Of a stretch of DNA of 64,000 nucleotides, positions 1-13,000 are shown in pieces (the first letter of the stretch is position 1; every line of letters starts with the position of its first letter). The notes under the pieces are model-generated. The model saw nothing but the letters and a program-made list of their open reading frames with translations. It made no database searches and was not told the origin of the DNA. The stretch is taken from NCBI GenBank assembly GCA_029582265.1, contig CM055819.1, forward strand, positions 34,541,288 through 34,605,287, read 5' to 3'. Origin of the DNA: Zoroaster sp. YZ-2022. Lineage: Eukaryota; Echinodermata; Asteroidea; Forcipulatida; Zoroasteridae. The position numbers and the translations under genes were made by a program.

Positions 1-6
1 TATAAT

Positions 7-722
7 ATGTGACCTGCTCTGGCAATACCCGAAACTTCTCGGTATTTACCATAATGCGTAACAGTCATGAAAAGGTCAAAAACTGACCCCAGGGACCAGT
101 TTGAGGGACCAGTTATCATGTCACCATGTAGAGCATTTTCTCTAGATTTTGATGGAAAAAGAAAAATCCTGAAACGTTGTTGGGAACATTGTTAATTTTC
201 ACGATAAATTTGGGAGGTCACTTTTGAAAATTGGGTCCAATTTTAGGGTTTTGCCAGCGGCGCGTTTTCGCGATCGTAACCAGAAATATGTTTGGGCTTC
301 GGTCATTGGTTAAGCATTTTCACGAGTTCAGTTGTTCTGCGAGACTTCATTTTTCTGACCAAACGTGAACCGAAGTTTGCGATCAGTTACGCTTGGTTTC
401 AAGATGGTGGATTGTAAAAAGTAACAAAAGTTTTGTTAATTATTTGCTAAAACATGATGGAATGATTGTTCGTATACCAGTATATCTTCCCTTTTAAGTT
501 TATTACTAGCACTCACGAGTAAGTTCTATTTTGCAAAAATTTGAATTACACCATATATTTTGAGAAATGTTGATGGTTGAACACGTCGCAAACTGAAAAC
601 AATTTTCTGGTTACGTTCGCGTTTTCGCATAGCTATGCCATCTTGTTTCTGGTCAAGAATATGACATCAGAAACAAGTTTCTGGTTAGTGTCGCGAAAAC
701 GCGCCCCAGAGCCAGTCACATA
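7..722. mobile_element. Inverted-repeat element (TGTGAC..CTCTGGCAA ends) with a nested second element
   Basis: The ends read ATGTGACCTGCTCTGGCAA and the inverse of TTGCCAGAGCCAGTCACAT. A 235-bp copy of the same element sits at 3809-4043. Here it is split after TTGCCAG by an insert (258-705). Confidence 0.75.
258..705. mobile_element. Nested inverted-repeat element with GGCGCGTTTTCGCGA ends
   Basis: The termini GGCGCGTTTTCGCGA and its inverse lie at 259-273 and 691-705, followed inward by TAACCAGAAA on both sides. The insertion site CCAG appears on both flanks, a likely target duplication. No coding capacity. Confidence 0.7.
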
Positions 723-962
723 TTTTCAGTCATGATGACAGGATCAGATTTTGACAGGGTAACAATATTTTCATTCCTGGTGAGGGGTAATGACCAAGAG
801 GGTGATAGTTGACTAACAATAGAGAATAGATGGTAAAGTACATGTATCAATTTTGTATATGGCTGTTATTGTGTCTTCACCACACGTTGCTTTGAATAAT
901 TCTCTGCAATATTAAGATGATTTTTATAAACTTCATTTGTGATTTGACCCATTTCCCTACAG

Positions 963-1094
963 CTATTCAAGGGCACATTCTATTACTGTAATGGTCCATC
1001 CGTCAAACACGTCATGAACAAGACGCACTGCACAGAGACCCATCCCGACAACAAATGGGTCAATCGGCAGTACAACTTTGACGACCTCGGCCAG
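963..1094 (+). CDS. Cav3: Cav3 exon: domain III S5-pore extracellular loop
   Basis: Acceptor ccctacag, donor CAG|gtatgc, 44 codons, phase 0 to 0. It encodes [11 protein letters not shown], then two more loop cysteines' worth of sequence ending QYNFDDLGQ, which matches the Cav3 domain III turret that leads to the pore helix. It is the first exon recognisable in the window; the exon for IIIS5 must lie upstream. Confidence 0.93.
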
Positions 1095-4000
1095 GTATGC
1101 CTACTCCATTGTCTTGTGATCAATCACGTTTTTTAAATATATTTATACAAAACTTAAGAAGATAAAATCATTCTACCTTTCCAATAACCCCTAGTGTATA
1201 GGGGATTGAAATCTTATAACCTTATATAACAAACTTTAAAGGAAGGTACAACATTGGCAGAACTACTTCTGTGAGTTTGATTATTTTCTTTGAATCAGTC
1301 TTTGGGTCATTCCACCAGGTTGGGGCAAGCTTTGCGATAGGTGTTGCATATAAATGTGCCATTTATTATCCTTCATTATGACTCCTAACATTCTTGTAAC
1401 TTCCTATTCAAGGCACAGAGATTGATTTCATTCTAATTTGAAGAACAACTGAGAATGTGTACTCATAATAAAGGATAATGAATGGTACATCTACCTACGT
1501 AACAAGGACACCATGTCACAAAGCTTGCCCCAACCTGGTGGAATGACCCAAGAATGTGCACTCATAATAAGGATAATGAATGGTACATCTACGTATGTAA
1601 CAAGGACACCATGTCACAAAGCTTGCCCCAACCTGGTGGAATGACCCAAGAATGTGCACTCATAATAAGGATAATGAATGGTACATCTACCTATGTAACA
1701 AGGACACCATGTCACAAAGCTTGCTCCAACCTGGTGGAATGACCCAAGAATGTGCACTCATAATAAGGATAATGAATGGTACATCTACCTATGTAACAAG
1801 GACACCATGTCACAAAGCTTGCCCCCAACCTGGTGGAATGACCCAAGATTGTGCACTGTAATAAGGATAATGAATGGTACATCTACCTACATGTACATGT
1901 ATGTAACAAGGACACAATGTTGCAAAGCTTGCTGCAACAACCTGGTGGAATGATGACCCATATACATAAAAAAGCTAATCTTTGAGAGTTTGAGCTCAAT
2001 TGTAGAGTCTAAGTCATGAGAAAACATTGAAAAAAGCATTAACTTTTTAAACAGAAAACACTTCAAGTTAAAAGTTGCCATCTGGCAACATGTTTTAAAT
2101 GTGCATATTTGAGTGTGTTTTGTCTGAAATAAGATCACTTCAGACAGAATCATTTGTCAGGATGATTGGTTCCTTTACCAACTTCACATCAAACTAGCTT
2201 TCAGGAAATAATGTTGTAATTTTTAATTTTCAATATTCCATTAACCCTCCTACTGTTTGACCATTTGAAACCATTCAAAATTTCCACTTTCAAAAATGGC
2301 CATTGGTTTTTGTACACACATGGTGATACCATTTGAAAAGTGTTGGTAGCAAGCTTTACTACCATTCAAATGCATAGAGGGTCCATTGATTCACCACTTA
2401 GAAGTATCCAAACAAGGTTTTGTATTAGCTGTACTACCATTTGGAAAGATCCAAACAAGGTTTTGTATTAGCTGACCTACCATTCAAAACCATTTGGGGG
2501 AATCAATACTGTACACAGTTATTTCACCATTCAAAACCACAAAAGCGAATGGTTTCAAATGGTGCATCAACTTGTCTGAAAAAGACACCAGAAGTAGGAG
2601 GGTTAAGGTATCTTCCCTTTGAGGTTCTCAGAGTAAAAGAGAAATCAATAGAAAGACCATATAAATGTATGTTCCGAACCTTATTGATGTGGTATTTCAT
2701 CGATCGCTGATCCAACCTTGGCTAACTCTGCATAATTTGGATTGATTCACCATTCTAAAAAGTACAAACACCAACTGGTCTTTTTTTCTTCTATAGAGCT
2801 GCAAATAAAAGCAGCGAATGTTTTCCTAATGTGATGTTGCTGAGAAACTAATATTGAACACACAAAAGGGGCAAGCTAGTGGCCGGTTCTAACTTCATCC
2901 GATTGCGAAGTGAAATTCATGAAGGCAACTGTTTTGTTTTTTTCACGGATCTGCTTATAAAAGCAGCGAATGTTTCTTTTGTGATGCTGTAGAGAAACTA
3001 ATTATTGAACACACAAAAGGACAAGCTAAAATGGCCGGTTCTTACTTCATCCAGATACAAAGTGAAATTCATGAGGTCAACAAAGGCCGTACTGAGAGGC
3101 TGATTTCATTGTCAATGTTACAGTAGTTTTCCTAGCCATTCGCATAAAGGTGAAGTATGTGCCGGGCTTAAAGATGTTTTTCGCTATTTTAACAGCAATT
3201 TCCAGCATTATTCTTTTTTTATCAGAACAATGCTATTTTACTTGAAGAAGGGAAAACAAATACTGTAAAATGACACATTTCTCAAAATAATCACGAGAAA
3301 CATGATTTTACAGTAAATATGTACCAAAATTAATTTATGGCGGGTCTCGTCATAATTAAATTTCTGTACTTTTTTTTACTGTTAAACCAAGCTTCTGATG
3401 ACCAAGCTTCTATTTTGTTAAATATCTCATTTTTAAGGTATTTGGTTTCTTTTCTAAAAGGAAATTATCAATGTTCTAAAGATAAAAAAGATTTTTCATA
3501 TCCATTGTGATGTTAGTACTCTTTCTGATAAAGTTAATGGCAAAATTTTTAAAACGTTTTTAATGAGAAAATATTATTTCTTGGAAAGATTGATACTATC
3601 AAGAGTTTGGGGTATATTTTGATAATTTTTTTATTAAAAATTTTGTACCTTAACTTAATACATTACAACATATTCTTTTGCTTCCAAACTTCACCCCAAG
3701 ATCCCAATTTTTGTATAAGCATCAGAGTCATGAATTTAACAAAGGTTTTTTAAAGTGAATATTTTATGTGGACCCCGTGATATTTGTTATAGCAGTATTA
3801 TACTATATGTGACCCACTCTGGCAAAATCCGAAACTTCTCCGCATTTACCATAATGCGTAACAACCATGAAAAGGTCCAAAACTGACCCCAGGGACCAGT
3901 TAGAGGGACCAGTTTCATGTCACCATATAGAGCAAAGAAAAATCCTGAAACATTGTTGGGAACATTGTTAATTTTCACAATAAATTTGGGAGGTCACTTT

Positions 4001-7000
4001 TGAAAATTGGGTCCAAGTTTAGGATATTGCCAGAGCCAGTCACATTTGTTATAGCAGTATTAAACTATATTTGAATGGTATTGCTGTCTTATTTTCAGGC
4101 CCTGATGGCGCTGTTTGTTTTGGCCTCCAAAGATGGGTGGGTGGAGATTATGTACAATGGAATCGATGCTGTGGGTGTAGATATGCAGGTATGAATATTC
4201 CTCATCAAACTCCTTTGCCATTGAGAAAGAACCTGCTAGGTTCGAAACGTAAGGCCAATAACATTGATTTTGCACTTATACTACAAGTGGATAGGTTGGT
4301 AGGCAGTTTGTAACAGCTATTTCTCCATTTTTATCAAACTTCTTCCTTAAAGATACACGCTACTAGTCAACTTAAAGATACACGCTACTAGTCAGCTTAA
4401 AGATACACGCTACTAGTCAGCTTTTTGTGGGTTATAGTGTACGTGTTAATGGTACATTTTAACCAGTTCGCTTCGAAGGCCGTGTATACACGCAATTTTT
4501 TTTTGTACAGCAGATCGGAGAGCGTCTAAACACGCATTCCGATTTTTGTGTGTGTTACCGGGAGACTTGTCAACATGCCACACGTGGTGTGCCGTCCTGG
4601 CGGCTGACTTGTATACACGCAATCATTTCTCGGAGTCCATGGGGTCACGGTTCGGTGGCCCTGGACAAAATGCACTGCAAACACTGAACGAGTTCACTCT
4701 TTTTGTTGATTTTTGCGTAATCCCTTTATGCAAGACCTGTTCCTTTGACGTACCAGCCAAGAATTTGTAAAGATGGATTTATATCCATTGTTTACGAGGC
4801 CTTCGATCTCTCTCCGGGTATGCCGTCTTTTCGACCGGGCGCTGGTCGCTAATAGGCCGTTGCATCGGAGCTTGCCAACGGTCTAATTGTGCTGAACAAA
4901 CACAACCGTAATTAAAAAACTAGCCATTTAATTCTCGAAATGTCAATGAGTAAAGGTGTTTATTTGGGTGTCCGAACTTATTTTCATTGACAAAAAAAAT
5001 TATTAATGGCTAGAAATTTTTTCAGATATTTCACTGAAAATAAACCCGCAAGGGGGACCGGAAAAAAATAAATATTCCCGACATTAACCAACTGGTTAGC
5101 CAACTATTTTTTCAGTGTTGGCTTGCATGCAATCATCATTGGCATGCCTGGCCTGACTGGCAGTTCCATGGTTACTCACGTTACATTTTTGAGGTATTTG
5201 GCCCACTCTTAATGTCATAATTTTCTTACTTTTATATTTCAGTTTTTTCACACTAGTTTCATTATACCCAGACCTTACTCAGAAATTTGTTATATGTATG
5301 CTATATAAGACAAAAATGCTGGTTACTCACGTTACATTTTTCAGACATGCATAAAATATTGCTTTTTTTCTTATAAAACGTAGATAAAAACATTACGAGT
5401 GGGCCCAATACCTTTAAAAATGTAACGTGAGTAACCATGGAATTGCCCATAGAATCTTTCAGTCAGGTCAGCACCCCTCTATGATTCAGAATTGGGATCA
5501 CAAAGAAAAATATAAAGGTTTGTAAAGAAAAAAGTGTGTCCCCTCTCAACTGAACCAACCACTCTTATGAAACTGCCCTAATAGTCGACAATGGACATTT
5601 TTAATGTGATAGAGGATGTTGAAGTATGCAGAGTAGATAAGTGTGTGCAGTTTTTGAGTAGTTTGTAAGCAGATGGGAACTTTTAACTCATAAGTAAAGA
5701 CTGTTTGCGGTGACACCATGTGAAATTCTCAATTGAGTAGTAATGGTTACAACTCGATGTTTCGATCAGTATGTTCTGATCGTCTTCAGGAGAAAACTTT
5801 TAACTCATCGTTGATCAATTACTTCTTCCAACAGCCAAAACAAAACAACAATGAGTGGCTTATCCTCTTCTTCATCGCCTTCATCCTCATCGTTGGCTTC
5901 TTTGTCCTCAACATGTTTGTGGGTGTGGTCGTTGAGAACTTCCATAAATGTCGTGAGGAGCAGGCGGCCGAGGAGTGTGCACGGAGACAGGCCAAGCGAC
6001 AACGCAAATTTGAGAAGGCGCGGCAGAGTATGTCTCGGGCAAGGCTAGGGGACGGTTTGTATCCACATTGCTGCGACTGCTACTCAATTGTAGCAGTTTA
6101 TTGTGTCTTGCTGTCTTTATCTCTCTATCGTGATTAGTTCATAATACGAAAGCTGTCCGCCAACAGCTTGTCGTGAATATGAACTCATCTGGCCTCAGTC
6201 TGTCTGGCCTCCATTTGCACACTGCAAGGTTCTCCCCTGAAAGATTGAGGTCAATTCCCACCACTTTGTAGATACACTTTTCTGTGAATGACACTTTCTG
6301 CAGAACTGCATACAAAAAAGCATGTAAAATCTTCCATTACGACTCTTTTGAAATGTAAATTTCTTCACACAATTGCACTTTCTATAAATGAAAAAATAAA
6401 TAAAATACTGACTTTGTGTTCACTGATCAGTATTCTGTTTTCTTGACAACTGATAGTGTTTTTGTATGGACTTGAGATGTCATTAGTTATTAAGGCACGA
6501 TTGAGGCATCGGAAAAGTAAAGTGGATGAAAGAAATCTTGCACTGTGCGTTTTCTTGTCAGTTCGTTCCAGTGTCAGTAATTGCATGATCCAGATCGTCG
6601 ATTATGTGACTTCATTTTTGTTGGCAATTTCGTTCCATTTGTTTGTTTTCATTTAAATGCATTATGAGTGACGCATGATAACTCATGATGCTGCTTTTAA
6701 CGTTCCGTGCTCCATGTTGCATCCTCTGTGTGTATTGCTGTCTTTGTTGAATAATGTACCATGGTCAGTTGTGTTTGTTTGGTCCATTTTGAGTTTTGGT
6801 TGATGCTTATATATACTACTCAAAAACAAATTAGGGAACACCGGAATAATCTCAGTTAAAGCAAGATCATTTATTTCAGATAAACACAATGTTTCACAGA
6901 ATTGAGAAACAACTGCACAATGAAACAGATGATAAAGGATGCATGTAGTGATTACACATTTCATGACATGACTACTGAAAGAGAGAGGGGGTTGTAAATG

Positions 7001-10000
7001 AAAATCCCGGTTCATGGAACATTTCAAACCTATTTGATGTTAAAAATCCGGTGTTCCCTAAATTGTTTTGAGTAGTATATATAAACTGTATCTGCATGGC
7101 GCATATTGCAAAACAAATGTTTCATTGTGTAAATTTGTATTGTTTGTTTATGAGTGCATTTGTTGAATGGTTAATTCCTAATCGTTGGTCCTGTTGCATT
7201 TTTCTGTTCAAAATGTTCTGATGTTAACGGTCTGATGTTGGTGCTGCGTCTGCATTGTGAATGTGACTGCATTTGAACTGCATCCATTTAAGAAGACTTG
7301 TCATTTCATTCAAAGTGCACAACGAATTACACTCACTATTGTGCACTTTTGTTACATTTATGGTTGGAAATATAGAGGAAAATAGAGGAAACAAACCACA
7401 AGGTTCAAGAAATTGGAGTGAAACATTAGCATCTATGGTTGAATACCGTATTGTAGTTAGTACAGACCATCTCACAACTTTCAAATATCTTTTCTCAGAG
7501 CAATTTTAAATGGATTGGATTGTTATTTTGTCTCACAAATAGATACAGGTTGAATGGCTTGCTTGCAAATCATGATTTTATATATGTATTTATTTATTTT
7601 TGTATTAATTTCTTATTAAATTTTTTAAATTTTGTATTTGTGAGTTTTGAAACTTGTTGAAACTTGTGAACCATGACAAACTGTTGTAAATAGTAGTTTT
7701 GTGTGGCTGTATTCATCTTCTTGTCATAAGTCATCATTTTAAATAAGTCATCACTGTCTTTATTTTGTTTAAATTTTCATCAAATTTATCATTATTATAT
7801 TCACGATAGATGATTATTTTATTCCTTTGATAGAAATTAAACCTCAGCGCATTAAAACTCCAGTGCCTAGTAAGTCTCTCAGGCAATATACAAATTCAGA
7901 GGAATTATTCCATCATCGGTCATTATGGGTTATTGTAAGATAAGGAAAGAAAGGTTGCTGTGACATACAGGTTTGTCCAGGGGTCTCATTGCGCCGCTTA
8001 TTAACAGAAAGTAAATTTTTCCCGATAAGCATAGTAGTCCAAGTCTGGTTGACATAAGTGTATTTTTAAATAGGCAGATAGAAGGTATGAATAGGCCAAT
8101 AACCACCATTATTTTTTAGGGTTTTTCTTTCGTTTTTTGCACCAAGATTGACCCTATTTTTGGGGTGAGTTGCCACTGTGCTTTTTGGTTAATTTTACAG
8201 TATATCACCATTTTTGGCCAAAAGGGGCCGTAATTTTCACTATTAAATGGAAGATACAACCTGGGTAATTACCAGTTGATCAAAATATTTTCCCATAACT
8301 AACTTGGTGAAATGTTGGTACATGTATACACAGTTAGTTGGAACATATATTTCTTAAAGACTAAAAGGGTTCCCTTTAAATGGCAAATGTCACATGATCC
8401 AAATATTGGCTTTCCTGGCAGCTCCATGACATTGGCCCGGGGTACGAGAGACCTCCAACGAATGGAATATAATCAAAATGTCTCCATGAAATCGTATGTC
8501 ACAATCACTCTTCTATCCTTAATAACAGGGTCATTCATCTGTTCTGTCATCAATACTTGAAATCATACACGCTTGAGGGAATATGGCACACAGAAAGTTG
8601 GCGCGGTATAATTCTCCATAGAACAAGCCCACATGAAGAATTACCGGGCATGCCTTCTGTGAACAACATTCCCTGAAGACAGTATAGTGGTACAGTAATA
8701 TCACAAACACTAACAAGGTTTTAATCTTTTAATTTATCTGTAACATTTACAACACTGTCAGACATGACACTCAGGAATTAATTTCATAATGAACACAAGT
8801 CAGGTTTCGATAAAACAAACACAAGTCAGGTTTTGATTAGGAGCATTTATAGCGTCATCAGTAAACCATTCTACAGGGTCTCGACAACAATCAGAAAAAT
8901 TTACTTAAAGTCATTATACACGTGTGGTAAACATATAAAATACCAAAAATGCATTCAGATTGTTTGAATTCATACTAAGGTGGAATTTTATCTCCCGACG
9001 TCGAAAATTAAGTTTGGAACTTGAAAATTTCAAGGGATGGTTAAGCGCCTCATAATAGGCAACTAAATTGATGGAGGTCTGGATTGGATGTTTGATTACA
9101 TCATGAACTTTACAGCAAGTAAGTTTTAAGTAAAACGGTGATCAATGATGATATGTTGTTTTAGATTACCAACAGTATATAGTGACTTTAAGGTGGGTAA
9201 CACTGACAGCCCTGCATGGTGATGGAGATAAAGACTAGGAAATTAAGGTTTGCAGTGGCATTATGTGTTAAGAAATCTTGAATATCTGGAAGAGATAACG
9301 TGTGGTTTGGAATTGAACCATTAACTATATTTAGCAGAATGTTTTGGTTGGTGTGCTCGAATGCCTTTAGGAGGATTCTGCCATAAAATACTGACTGAAC
9401 ATTGATGGAAACTCATCATTAATCCTTCAATAGAAACTCTTCCAAATAGTGATACCACAACTCTGTTTTTGTAAACCTTAAAACACATTTTAGATTGGTT
9501 GCAGCTGTAACTTTCCTTTAACAAATACTCCAGGAGCTCCTAAGGCTGCGAGTGGATATAATCATGGGTAGAATATGCACAGGGAACATTAATTATGCAA
9601 ATGAAGGCTGCAACGCAAAAAAAAACGAATGAAAGGATAGTTTACCGACTTGACGTAAACCAATCCAGCAAAGGCAGCCATTGTTACACTAGTGGCAGGA
9701 TTGGATAGTAATTGATTATGATAATACTGAAGGACCAAACTCATTGAATACTTTCAGAGATAGTTATTTAGTCGCAGAATAATTTGATTTTCCACTCTGC
9801 ATAATTTGACAAACTAAAAAGGAACTTGATCCGAATAACAAAAAAAAAAAAAATCTTCTCCCAAAAGTTCACCCATGGCATTTTATGCATAAATACTAGA
9901 ACGTAAATCAAATTCAGACAAAATCCTTTTTAAAAACACAAACTTTTTACATTCATAAACTTGCATGAAATCTAGATAAATAGATTGTCATCATAAGTTG

Positions 10001-13000
10001 CATGAAGTGCATGCTGCATGAAGTGCATGCTGCATGATGTTTAATGCATTGGTCTTCTCATGAAAGTAAGTAGTGATCAATCATTCGGCATAGTGAGTTG
10101 ATATTCATATTTCAGTTAATATGGTTCAGTGAACTATCGGGCATATTCTCGGCATCTTATGTTATTCGGATTCTTTTCTGAGAATATTACGCACTGATTG
10201 GCGCGTGACGCACATACTGTCATGCATATTCCCACGTGCATTTATAGTGCATGTGTGTTTTTGTTTGTGTACGGTTCACCATCGTGTGATACAGCTCAGT
10301 GACGTGTGATACAACATTCAGCCAATCCAGGCATGAGTATGCCCTATTGAATAAACTTAATAAATGCATCCGTGTTTGGTTTGATGAAACTATTGGCATC
10401 ACTATATGTTTGAGCTCGTGTCAAATATCCAGTTTATTTGGATCCTTACAAATTTTCCACTTCCTAAACATATAATTTAAGATATGCTGGCATCCCGAAT
10501 GCCCATTCCAAATCATTGTTACTTAATCACTTTGCGATCAATTCACTCTCTTCAAAGCAAATGCTGAAAAAATGAAATGGTGCCAGTATTTTGTATTTAT
10601 TTACATTTTAAAATCGTTGGTAAAGCAAAATATTTCTTAATGACGGCTCACATCACATGTTTGGATACAGCCTTCTGCAACTCATGATCATTGTCCCAAT
10701 TTTTCATCAACAGTCAAAGTTGGTATGACATCACTGATGGTTTTAATCACTTGGGGCGTTACAGTCTTGGTTACGAACAAACACAATTTCATAATGGTGT
10801 TTGTGTCGTTTGGCTGAAAAATCTGCATTTTTCCCAGGGAAAGAATTTGATTAAGTTACAGTCAGCCTGAATGCCCTCATAGCACAGTATCATGTTGTAC
10901 ACTTTTGTGTAGCACCCAAGAAGGAATTTCTATATTTAGACTTGAATGATCAATATTTAGTTACTAGGCATGGGTATGATCATGTCTAGTGTGTTTGTTT
11001 GTAACCAATTTGGTTGTATAGGGCCTATGCCAATTTTTGGTTGTCTTGCTATGTGATGTCACATCTAAATTGACGCTAGAATATCGACTTCATGGACATT
11101 ATTTCATGATAGGTTGTTGCAAAGCAAAAAGCAGGTTACTGTGTTAATTGCGAGTTGCCAAGAGCCTGTATCTAAGCAGAGTGGAGATTCCCATGCCAAA
11201 TACTAGTTGCCATGGAAACGGTATAAGCCATTTACAAGGGGAAATGGCATAAGCCATTTACAAGGAAATACAGTTGACGTCAGAAGGAATTGTAGCCATG
11301 CATAATTTTAAAAGCATAAATAGAAGATCTGATGTATCGGAAACTATATAATGTAAAAGATCTTGAGATGGAAGGGATTTGCATGTAAATTGTCTGTATC
11401 TCATTCCAGAATACATGCATGAATGCATGATGGGCATGGAACAAGTGTTATGTAGTTTTAGTGTTTACTTTGGTTAGGCAGCAATACTTGCAATATACCT
11501 ATTTGCATTGGTGGCTGATCTGAGGAAATATAACAGTGATAAGGTGTTTTTTTTTAAATGGGGATTCTAGATGCCCAAACCCCTGATTTAGACCTGTGTC
11601 ATTGAGCAGCCATTTTGTTTTGCTAATACACAAGTCTATGGGGACCAAAATGAGGCTTGTGTCCAAAAAAAAATGGTACCTTGCAAACTGTGATAATTTC
11701 ATGGTATATCATATGGCACCAGTCAAGAACCACCTTGTTAATAGGCATAATTGGTGTAGCTAACATAACCATGATTTTAATTCCTCTAGTCTATGATTGC
11801 TCACAGGCAGAATGGGAAATGAAATATATAAATTGAATATTAGAAATATGCTAATTTGGTTTGAACAATAAATACTTTTAGGCTGTTATATAAATGTGAT
11901 CATAATTTTGTTCTGGATAGCTTCAAAATATTGGTGCATTTCTTTCTATGTCATGAACCTCATTTACCTTTCATTGTTTCATTTAAAATCAACATCTCTT
12001 GAATTGATGAAACAGTCAAAATATTAGTTTGAAGAATCAATTCTACTGAACTGTGAGCAATCTAAAACTAGTTTGGATGTAAATGATGTGTCTGCTTCCC
12101 TCATCTACCTCTTCTTCCTCTACCCACCCTTATTGCTCTCACCTCCCTCTACCTCATCACAAACACATACACCCCACTGTGACGATCCTTGGGCATCCTG
12201 GTACCCACCTCCACACAACCACGCATAGGTTTCCTTGGTAACCTCACCTTTCCTACTGCACCTTTAATCACTGGCTGGATTGAACCGGATTGAACCAGAC
12301 TTAACCAGATAGATGGAGAGAAAAACCAATATTGGCCAGGAGCCAAAAACACATAACAGCAAGACAGAAACCTTACATGGAAACTCATCAACATAACATG
12401 GAGGGAAAAAAGAGAAAAAAAGAAGAAGAAAAAAACGGCAGACAGAATTAGAAAACCATCTCTTTTTTGATGAAAGGTCTAAAAGCCAATTTCTTGACAA
12501 TGTACCTATGTGAGTGAATCACATTTGGGAGTATGATACCGCTAGTTAAGACAGATATTTAATCTGCCAATGTATGATGAGTTTTCTTATAGCAGCAATG
12601 TGGCTACATTAACCAAATTACCAATCGTTTAAATAATGCAAACCTATCAGATGTAGAATTACACGTTGGGAAGAGATGCACACAGATAACAATAAAATAT
12701 TTTGTTTATTGTTTGGTGACACGAGATATTATTAATACTTAACACAAGTAAGGGTAATATTCACCTTTGTATTATTGGTAGATGCACTCTTCACATTGCA
12801 CATGAGCCTTTACACATAGTGTAGTTGTAAACACAAGTTGAATCCATATCAAACGTACAAATTACATTCATTTCTTCTCAAAAAAACGTTACTCATATCT
12901 GACGTCTAATAACAAATATCTTATCTTATCTCTGATTATTTCTTGTTGTAGCTGTTACATCACCTATGGTTAGATATTAGATAAAGAAACGTTACAAAAC

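Noticed and set aside
1554..1953. Series of similar open frames starting [13 protein letters not shown]
   Set aside because: They are translations of the 98-bp tandem repeat, with no splice or start context.
6683..7027. 114-codon minus-strand frame inside the mariner-like element
   Set aside because: No DDE motif or helix-turn-helix; the element is too short to be autonomous.
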